Source: an uncultured Collinsella sp. | GTDB taxonomy: Bacteria > Actinomycetota > Coriobacteriia > Coriobacteriales > Coriobacteriaceae | Length of the DNA stretch: 7,664 bases | Direction: 5' to 3' | NCBI GenBank assembly: GCA_902464485.1 | Contig: CABQJJ010000081.1 | Span: 1 to 7,664, forward strand | In this document: positions 1-4,781 of the stretch, in pieces | How positions within the stretch are numbered: the stretch's first letter is position 1 | How the letters are laid out: every line of letters starts with the position of its first letter | Translations under genes and position numbers: made by a program | Notes under the pieces: model-generated | Databases searched by the model: none | What the model was told of the DNA's origin: nothing | Seen by the model: the letters and a program-made list of their open reading frames with translations, nothing else

Positions 1-614
1 AGGTCCAGCGCTCGATTCGAGGTGCGCGAACTCACCAGCAGCGGCATATTCGCCACGTCCGCAGGCGTCAACACATCCCGGTCACCCCATGGACCGCTCG
101 CGGCAACAACAGCACCGACTCGATCCGCCTCGGGCATACGAATCCATTCGTATTTCTCGACGTTAACGGGCTCCAGCAACAACGCAAAGTCGAGCAGGCC
201 ACGCTCCAAACGCTCCTCCACCGCATCGGCGTTACCGGTATAGAGTTCAATCGTCACTCCGGGATAATTCCGATGCAGTTCTGTAAAGGCATCGAGTACC
301 AGCCGCATCGATTTGGTTTCGCCGGCGCCAATGCGGATAACGCCCGCAATGCCGAGCTCCCGATCCGCCAACTCTAGCTCGGTTTGTTCCACCAGCAAGA
401 CAATCTCCTCGGCGCGCTGGCGCAAGCGCATGCCATCGCTCGTGAGCACGCACGATCGATTGGTGCGCTCGAACAGCTCCACGCCCAGCTCGCGCTCAAG
501 ATCGGCAATCTGACGTGACAGCGTAGGCTGCGTCACATGTAGCACGTTGGCAGCTTCGGTCATGTTTTCCTCGCGGGCCACAGCAAGAAAATAACGCAGC
601 GTTCGCAGTTCCAT
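1..614 (-). CDS. LysR-family transcriptional regulator, N-terminal 204 residues (C-terminus beyond left edge)
   Basis: Reading leftward from ATG at 614-612, the frame stays open to the window edge. The start MELRTLRYFLAVAREENMTE, then AANVLHVTQPTLSRQIADLE and ELGVELFERT, is the classic LysR winged helix-turn-helix (residues about 1-62). A linker helix follows, and from about residue 92 the first half of the periplasmic-binding-like effector domain (IRIGAGETKSMRLVLDAFTE). LysR proteins are usually about 300 residues, so roughly the last third is missing. The start is supported by a strong Shine-Dalgarno, GAAGGAG, six bases upstream on the minus strand (positions 621-627). It is divergent from the reductase cluster at 765, the usual arrangement for a LysR regulator and its target. 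Probable role: sensing a small molecule or redox signal and controlling that cluster, and itself. The ligand cannot be told from sequence. Confidence 0.93.
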   Translation of the reverse strand, partial: MELRTLRYFLAVAREENMTEAANVLHVTQPTLSRQIADLERELGVELFERTNRSCVLTSDGMRLRQRAEEIVLLVEQTELELADRELGIAGVIRIGAGETKSMRLVLDAFTELHRNYPGVTIELYTGNADAVEERLERGLLDFALLLEPVNVEKYEWIRMPEADRVGAVVAASGPWGDRDVLTPADVANMPLLVSSRTSNRALD

Positions 615-764
615 GCTTGCTCCTTCGTGCACAACGGAGAACCCCATTCGGTTCAATTCGTTTTACATTCGTAATCCGTATATCTAACTAGTTGCTATAG
701 GCAATATACATTATCAAATCTCGAAACTATCGTTACAGAAGAGAACCATCGAGAAAGGAAGCGC
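615..764. promoter_or_regulatory. Divergent promoter region between lysR and the aldo/keto reductase cluster
   Basis: This 150-base intergenic region is clearly AT-richer than the flanking genes, especially 650-720. On the minus strand, TTGCCT (complement of 699-704) and TATACG (complement of 677-682) are 16 bases apart and form a plausible weak promoter for the LysR gene. On the plus strand, TATACA (705-710) could be a -10 for the reductase cluster, but no good -35 is present, which fits an activator-dependent promoter. Nested dyads lie in the same place: GTATAT/ATATAC (678-683 and 704-709), AACTAGTT (686-693) and TTGC-N5-GCAA (692-704). The promoter calls are by eye; the regulatory role of the region follows from the gene layout. 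Confidence 0.6.
692..704. promoter_or_regulatory. Candidate LysR-box (T-N11-A dyad)
   Basis: TTGCTATAGGCAA is an interrupted dyad, TTGC-N5-GCAA, whose ends give exactly T-N11-A, the general LysR recognition pattern. It overlaps the proposed leftward -35 element and sits just upstream of the proposed rightward -10 element. That placement would suit both autoregulation of the LysR gene and activation of the reductase cluster. The short dyad could occur by chance, so this is a proposal. Confidence 0.4.
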
Positions 765-1613
765 ATGGAATACATCACGCTCAATAACGGCATCAAAATC
801 CCCCAGCTAGGACTTGGCACGTATCTGCTTAAACCCGACGACGCCCAATCGTCGGTTACCTCCGCACTCGGCATGGGGTATGAGCTCATCGACACTGCCA
901 ATGCATACGTGAATGAGCGAGCAGTGGGTCGTGGCGTGCGCGAATCAGACTCGCCGCGCGAAAACGTGTTTCTCGAAACCAAACTCTGGCCCTGTTTTTA
1001 CAACAGCGACACCGCCGTCAGCGAAACGCTCGAGCGCCTGGACACGCCTTACATCGACCTCATGATTCTGCACCAACCCGCAGGCGACTATTTGGCGGGC
1101 TACGAGAAGCTTGAGATCGCGTACAAGGAAGGCAAGCTCCGCTCCATCGGAATCTCCAATTTCGACGAGAACGAAATCGAGAAGCTTCTCGCAAATTGCG
1201 AGATCGTTCCATCCCTTATTCAGGTCGAGTGCCATCCGTATTTCCCGCAGACTGAACTGAAAAAGCTGCTCGCCCAACACGACATTGCGTTGCAGGCGTG
1301 GTACCCGCTCGGCGGGCGCGGTAACAGCAGCATCATGAACGAGCCCGTCGTGCGCGACCTCGCTGTCAAGTATGGCAAAACGCCTGCTCAAATCATTATG
1401 CGTTGGCATATCCAAGAGGGAAATATCGTCATTCCAGGCTCCAAGAATCCGACGCACATCGCCGACAACATCGATGTCTTCGACTTCGAGCTCACGGACA
1501 GCGACATGACCGCAATAGCAACCCTCGATCGCGGGAAACGCTTCTATGAGCGCACGCCCGAGAAGCTTGCGCAATATGCCGCCTGGCACCCCGACGTTGA
1601 GAACCAGAAATAG
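765..1613 (+). CDS. Aldo/keto reductase, AKR5-like (2,5-diketo-D-gluconate reductase type)
   Basis: A 282-residue cytosolic oxidoreductase of normal family length, with an (alpha/beta)8 barrel fold. It should reduce aldehydes or ketones with NAD(P)H. The catalytic tetrad is complete: Asp43 and Tyr48 in LIDTANAYVNE, Lys73 in ETKLWP and His103 in LMILHQP. GLGTY near residue 16, GISNFD (129-134) and QVECHP (153-158) are also typical. The cofactor-phosphate segment reads IPGSKNPTHIADN (223-235) instead of the more common IPKS...R pattern, so nucleotide preference is uncertain. The start at 765 has an AAAGGAAG Shine-Dalgarno four bases upstream. It is the first gene of the cluster and is followed after 7 bases by a second reductase. 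The substrate cannot be predicted; methylglyoxal or other reactive carbonyls, or sugar ketones, are typical for the group. Confidence 0.95.
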   Translation: MEYITLNNGIKIPQLGLGTYLLKPDDAQSSVTSALGMGYELIDTANAYVNERAVGRGVRESDSPRENVFLETKLWPCFYNSDTAVSETLERLDTPYIDLMILHQPAGDYLAGYEKLEIAYKEGKLRSIGISNFDENEIEKLLANCEIVPSLIQVECHPYFPQTELKKLLAQHDIALQAWYPLGGRGNSSIMNEPVVRDLAVKYGKTPAQIIMRWHIQEGNIVIPGSKNPTHIADNIDVFDFELTDSDMTAIATLDRGKRFYERTPEKLAQYAAWHPDVENQK

Positions 1614-1616
1614 GAG
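1611..1616 (+). promoter_or_regulatory. Shine-Dalgarno overlapping the upstream stop codon
   Basis: TAGGAG contains the TAG stop of the first reductase (1611-1613) and lies four bases before the ATG at 1621. It fixes the start of the second reductase at 1621 rather than the in-frame ATG at 1546, which would overlap the first gene by 68 bases. It also implies translational coupling of the two genes. Confidence 0.8.
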
Positions 1617-1620
1617 CATC

Positions 1621-2640
1621 ATGCAGTACACCACCCTTGGACATTCCGGCATCAAAGTCTCTAAACTCTGTCTGGGAGGCATGAGTTTTGGCGAGCCCAG
1701 CCCCGACTTTCACCAGTGGACCATCGGACCCGACGACACGCGCGCTGTCATCAAACGCGCACTCGACGCCGGAATCAACTTTATCGACACTGCAAACTGC
1801 TACAGCTTTGGCACAAGCGAAGAGTACATAGGCACCGCCCTGCGCGATCTAGGCATCGCTCGCGAGAACGTCGTGCTTGCCAGCAAGGTGTACTTTAACG
1901 AAGGCGGGCTTTCCGCCGGCGCCATCAAGCGCGAGATTGAGGGCTCGCTCAAGCGCTTGGGCACAGATTACCTGGACCTTTACATCATCCACCGCTTCGA
2001 TTACGACGTCCCCATGGAAGAGACGATGGAAGCGCTCAACAATCTGGTGCGCGAGGGCAAGGTACGCGCTCTCGGCGCCAGCGCCATGTATGCCTACCAG
2101 CTGCATAACCTGCAGATCGTCGCACGCGACCACGGATGGACGCCCTTTACGAGCATGCAGTGCCACTACAACTTGCTGTACCGAGAGGACGAACGGGAAA
2201 TGATCCCGGTGTGCCGCCAGTTCGACATGGCCCTTACGCCATACAGTCCTATGGCCTCGGGGCACCTCTGCCGTCCCACTTGGGAAAGCTCGAGCACACG
2301 TGGAACCACCGACACGACCATGGCCAACAAGTACGACCGCGACCGCGCCATCGACATGCCCGTTGTTGAACGCGTGGCCGAGATTGCCGCCAATCACGCC
2401 GTGCCGATGTCGCAGATTGCGCTGGCATGGCACTGGGCACGTGGCGTAGCGGCCCCCATCGTGGGCTGCTCCAAGCCTGAGCGCGTCGACGATGCCGTGG
2501 CCGCGCTCGACATAACGCTCTCCCCCGCCGAGATCGACTTCCTCGAAGATCTCTATCAGCCACACGCGCTCGTTGGTCCCAAGGCCCGTCCCGGCGAAAA
2601 GCCGCTTGCCGGCACCACCAAGGTCAAAACCACAAAGTGA
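1621..2640 (+). CDS. Aldo/keto reductase, YajO/AKR11-like
   Basis: A 339-residue NADPH-dependent oxidoreductase from a different aldo/keto reductase branch from its neighbour, beginning MQYTTLGHSGIKVSKLCLGG as these proteins do. The tetrad is complete: Asp56 and Tyr61 in FIDTANCYSFGTSEE, Lys89 in LASKVYF and His124 in DLYIIHRFD. YSPMASGHL (inside the sixth to seventh strand region) and the C-terminal cofactor loop APIVGCSKPERVDDA, followed by LSPAEIDFLEDLYQPHALVGP, are characteristic. The start at 1621 was chosen because residue 1 then matches the conserved family N-terminus and because of the TAGGAG site. The C-terminal tail (KARPGEKPLAGTTKVKTTK) is basic and probably disordered. Family members act on varied aldehydes and sugar-like substrates; the exact substrate here is unknown. 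Two non-identical reductases in tandem suggest related steps or broadened carbonyl detoxification. Confidence 0.95.
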   Translation: MQYTTLGHSGIKVSKLCLGGMSFGEPSPDFHQWTIGPDDTRAVIKRALDAGINFIDTANCYSFGTSEEYIGTALRDLGIARENVVLASKVYFNEGGLSAGAIKREIEGSLKRLGTDYLDLYIIHRFDYDVPMEETMEALNNLVREGKVRALGASAMYAYQLHNLQIVARDHGWTPFTSMQCHYNLLYREDEREMIPVCRQFDMALTPYSPMASGHLCRPTWESSSTRGTTDTTMANKYDRDRAIDMPVVERVAEIAANHAVPMSQIALAWHWARGVAAPIVGCSKPERVDDAVAALDITLSPAEIDFLEDLYQPHALVGPKARPGEKPLAGTTKVKTTK

Positions 2641-2644
2641 TGCC

Positions 2645-2884
2645 ATGGACGACAACATCATCGATGGCCTACGCGACGCCGGCTGCAACGAAGAGTTTAT
2701 CGAGCTGTACGGTACTGCCGCCAGCGACTGCGCGCGCATTTGTCTACTAAAACGGCATCGTCGCGAATTGCTCGACGATATTCACTCGGGGCAGCAGAAG
2801 CTCGAACGCCTTGACTATCTCATTTATCGGCTACGCAGCGCCTCAACCGGATGCTGTTCAAGCCGCTCAGCATCGCAGCCATGA
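2645..2884 (+). CDS. Small conserved-type helical protein of unknown function (79 residues)
   Basis: Starts four bases after the stop of the second reductase, with no good Shine-Dalgarno of its own, so it is probably translated by coupling. The N-terminal part, MDDNIIDGLRDAGCNEEFIE, and the segment LLKRHRRELLDDIHSGQQKL followed by ERLDYLIYRLRS look like two or three amphipathic helices with a charged, possibly coiled-coil second half. From memory, short proteins with a DAGC...F start and an LL.xHR..LLD.IH...K...LDYLIY core recur beside reductases and regulators in anaerobic Gram-positives; no function is known to me. The last 15 residues (Ser/Cys-rich) look non-conserved. No signal peptide or membrane segment. 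It might be an accessory or regulatory partner of the cluster, but this is a guess. The start at 2645 is preferred over an earlier TTG at 2573 inside the reductase. Confidence 0.78.
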   Translation: MDDNIIDGLRDAGCNEEFIELYGTAASDCARICLLKRHRRELLDDIHSGQQKLERLDYLIYRLRSASTGCCSSRSASQP

Positions 2885-2908
2885 GGCGTCACTTAATAGC
2901 ACCTCACC

Positions 2909-2947
2909 ATGAAACCTAAACCGCTGCAACGAAAGAAACTCCAATGA
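2909..2947 (+). other. Possible 12-residue leader ORF overlapping the flavodoxin start (ATGA)
   Basis: ATG at 2909 opens a short frame encoding MKPKPLQRKKLQ. Its TGA (2945-2947) overlaps the flavodoxin ATG (2944-2946) as ATGA, the usual arrangement for coupled translation. No convincing Shine-Dalgarno precedes it, and the frame is short enough to arise by chance. The flavodoxin itself has only a weak site (GAAAG about ten bases upstream), which makes coupling conceivable. Confidence 0.15.
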
Positions 2948-3417
2948 CTAAGACACTTGTGGCATATTTCAGTGCATCGGGAACCACGATGGACGTTGCA
3001 AACCACTTGGCTCGCGTGACGGACAGCGACCTGTTCGCCATTGTGCCCGCCGAGCCATACACAAGCGCCGACCTTAACTGGCGCGACAAACAGAGCCGCA
3101 GCACACGCGAGGCCGCCGACCCCTCCTGCCGCCCTGCCATAACCTCCAGAGTCGAGCACATCGAAGACTACGACACCATCTTTTTGGGTTTTCCCATCTG
3201 GTGATACGTGGCACCGGCGATCATCAACACGTTCCTTGAGGCTTACGATCTGACAGACAAAACGGTCGTTCTGTTTGCCACCTCGGGCGGAAGCGGAATG
3301 GGCAAAACGGCGTCGGTCCTTAGGGCAAGCGCTCCAGGCGCAAAGATCGTTGACGGCGGCATTCTCAACAACGCAAGCAACACCGACCTCGAGAAGTTCG
3401 CGGCAAGGTACCTCTAA
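2944..3417 (+). pseudogene. Flavodoxin, interrupted by an in-frame TGA at a conserved Trp codon
   Basis: Without the stop this would be a 157-residue FMN-binding flavodoxin of normal length. It carries the phosphate loop YFSASGTT (residues 8-15), a PYTSADLNW segment, and IFLGFPIW (79-86). Then TGA at 3202-3204, and in the same frame YVAPAIINTFLEAYDL, the TVVLFATSGGSGMGKT loop, and a normal end at TAA 3415-3417. The family motif is PIWWY-AP, so the TGA replaces the second Trp and one G-to-A change (3204) explains it. No frameshift or other damage is visible, which suggests a recent mutation, a strain polymorphism or a sequencing error. The first fragment (86 residues) lacks half the FMN site. 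A GTG at 3208 could begin a 69-residue second fragment but has no good ribosome site. It ends the reductase cluster, 59 bases after the small protein. Flavodoxins act as soluble low-potential electron carriers. Confidence 0.88.
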
Positions 3418-3418
3418 G

Positions 3419-3431
3419 GCGCCAAAGGCGC
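3419..3431 (+). terminator. Short GC hairpin just after the flavodoxin frame
   Basis: GCGCC-AAA-GGCGC forms a five-base-pair stem with a three-base loop, starting two bases after the TAA. No T-tract follows, so it is not a standard intrinsic terminator. It may stabilise the 3' end of the message or be chance. Confidence 0.2.
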
Positions 3432-3510
3432 AAATGACGAACCCATCGAATTGTCGAGTTGTCGTGGCACTTTTGCCGTATGACCTGCGCTCACCGATGG
3501 CGGGATTCTC

Positions 3511-3516
3511 TATACT
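3511..3516 (+). promoter_or_regulatory. Possible -10 element for the membrane protein gene
   Basis: TATACT in the 155-base gap (3418-3572) is close to the sigma-70 consensus TATAAT and lies 56 bases before the ATG at 3573. No good -35 hexamer occurs 16-18 bases upstream. Apart from this and the small hairpin at 3419-3431, I see nothing else in the gap. Confidence 0.3.
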
Positions 3517-3572
3517 GAGTCACATATGACGGCATCGCGCCACAACGACCGCCACGACTCCAAGGACCAGCT

Positions 3573-4706
3573 ATGGCAACACTCTCCGAACAAGAACGTA
3601 GGCGCATCCAGCGATACTGCATCTGCCCCAAGGTTGCCGGCGCGGCGCTTGCCATGGCATTCGTGCTGCCCTTATTGATTATTCCTTTCGAAATGATCGA
3701 CGACATCGTCTTCCATCACGAAGGCTTCCAAGAGACGGGCATGATGACCGCCTTGGTGCTCACCGCCATCGAGCTCGTCATATTCTGCTACTGTGCCCTC
3801 GCGCCGCGTTTTGGCATGCGCGGCAAGCAGTGGAAGGAAATGCAGAACCGGCTCGCCGTCGAGCAGAGCGAGAAAGACCGCTCGGCACAAATCGCAGGCG
3901 TTGTTGGCACGCAGGCCGCCGCACGCCTGATCAAGAACAGCGACAACAAGACCGCACGCAACCTGGGCGGCGCGGCAGAAGTAGCCGCTGCCGTAGGCGC
4001 CGTCGCCACCGCGGCAGATGTGCTTGCCGAGAGCTTCGCCAACGCAAAGGCTATGGCAGAGGCCTGTGGCGTGCCTATCCCCCGTGCAAAAAAGTGGATC
4101 GTCGCGCTTGTGGCGCTGCCCCTCGCAATCGTGTGCGGCGCCTATATCCCGCAGCTGGCGCAGGGAAACATCGAGGTGCAGGAGAACGCCGCGGCTGCAG
4201 CCGAGCAGATCGCCATCGCCCGCAAGGCGCTGGAACCCTCATGCGAGTACGTGTCCGCCGATGACCCCTACGAGCGATATCAAGATTACGGCTATCACGT
4301 CCGCGGCTATCTGCACGACGGCGACTCGGATACCCAAAAGACCTATACGTACCTGGATTTTGACAACAAGGGAACGCTCACGGAAGTGAGCTACGCGGCA
4401 GAAATCGACCCCGATGCGAGCCTCGAGGACAACCTTACCCGTATCGAGCTCGACCTTGACGAGCTTTCCTCTGCCGTCCAAACCATAGACGTCAAGGCCA
4501 CAAGCCCCGAGCTCCTAGCAACGCAGAAGCTCCCCGAAGAGTTTAGGCAGGCTTTTTTGAACGGCTCGCTCTACGAGAGAATCTCTATCAGGACGAGTGA
4601 CGACTCCATTAAAGCGTATTACTCGTTTGATACGGATCCTAAGGACGAGTTTGACGAGTACACCCATCCAACCATCCGCATCACGCTGATGAGCAAAACA
4701 AACTAG
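3573..4706 (+). CDS. Membrane protein of unknown function with extracytoplasmic C-terminal domain
   Basis: A 377-residue protein I do not recognise. The basic N-terminus (ERRRIQRYC) precedes a first membrane helix at about 21-40 and a second at about 57-77. Next comes a cytosolic stretch (78-173) that begins charged (GKQWKEMQNRL) and turns strongly Ala-rich (about 105-162, with Gly and small residues, likely helical). A third helix follows at about 174-193 (KKWIVALVALPLAIVCGAYI), then a 180-residue acidic C-terminal domain. Positive-inside charges place the N-terminus inside and the C-terminal domain outside. The outer domain has alternating Tyr/Asp/Thr-rich segments such as TYTYLDFDNKGTLTEVSYA and IRTSDDSIKAYYSFD, suggesting beta strands. 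The start has an AAGGA site six bases upstream (3562-3566). It is transcribed alone and ends at a strong terminator. A sensory or envelope role is possible but unproven. Confidence 0.85.
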   Translation: MATLSEQERRRIQRYCICPKVAGAALAMAFVLPLLIIPFEMIDDIVFHHEGFQETGMMTALVLTAIELVIFCYCALAPRFGMRGKQWKEMQNRLAVEQSEKDRSAQIAGVVGTQAAARLIKNSDNKTARNLGGAAEVAAAVGAVATAADVLAESFANAKAMAEACGVPIPRAKKWIVALVALPLAIVCGAYIPQLAQGNIEVQENAAAAAEQIAIARKALEPSCEYVSADDPYERYQDYGYHVRGYLHDGDSDTQKTYTYLDFDNKGTLTEVSYAAEIDPDASLEDNLTRIELDLDELSSAVQTIDVKATSPELLATQKLPEEFRQAFLNGSLYERISIRTSDDSIKAYYSFDTDPKDEFDEYTHPTIRITLMSKTN

Positions 4707-4743
4707 AAGGCGCGGGAGGGGCCATCCCCTTCCCGCGCCTTTT
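4707..4743 (+). terminator. Rho-independent terminator of the membrane protein gene
   Basis: Directly after the TAG, AAGGCGCGGGA (4707-4717) pairs fully with TCCCGCGCCTT (4731-4741). Inside that, GGGG (4718-4721) pairs with CCCC (4726-4729), leaving the loop CCAT and one bulged T (4730). A run of four Ts (4740-4743) ends it. The stem is long and GC-rich. Read leftward, the hairpin is followed by CTAGTTTGTTTT, so it may also stop transcription of the converging exporter gene. Confidence 0.9.
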
Positions 4744-4748
4744 CACCC

Positions 4749-4781
4749 AATGTGACAAAGGGATTGTCCCTTTGTCACATT
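4749..4781. repeat. Perfect 33-base palindrome (15-bp stem, 3-base loop) between convergent genes
   Basis: AATGTGACAAAGGGA (4749-4763), loop TTG, then its exact complement (4767-4781). It starts five bases after the terminator's T-run and overlaps the TAA stop (4782-4780) of the leftward exporter gene. No T-tract follows on either strand, so it is not a classical terminator, though it could protect the 3' ends of both messages. I recall similar TGTGACAAAGGGAC...GTCCCTTTGTCACA palindromes scattered between genes in anaerobic Gram-positive genomes, so it may be a member of a dispersed REP-like family. Only one copy is in this window. Confidence 0.75.

Noticed and set aside
22..513. Short frames on both strands at the left end.
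   Set aside because: They lie within the LysR gene, whose open frame from 614 to the edge has an unmistakable helix-turn-helix and a strong ribosome site.
1546..1620. Upstream ATG giving a 364-residue second reductase.
   Set aside because: It would overlap the first reductase, the extra residues do not look like the family N-terminus, and TAGGAG sits correctly for the ATG at 1621.
945..2739. Long minus-strand frames (945-1682 and 1849-2739) opposite the reductases.
   Set aside because: They are shadows of two genes with complete catalytic tetrads, lack ribosome sites, and show no domain.
3199..3204. Reassigned code with TGA read as Trp.
   Set aside because: Other Trp codons in the window are TGG, and TGA cleanly ends the second reductase and the small protein gene.
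3202..3232. Selenocysteine insertion at the flavodoxin TGA, using ACGTG (3206-3210) pairing with CACGT (3228-3232).
   Set aside because: The TGA aligns with a Trp and not a Cys. The stem is only five base pairs around a 17-base loop, with no clear bacterial SECIS features, and one G-to-A change explains the stop more simply.
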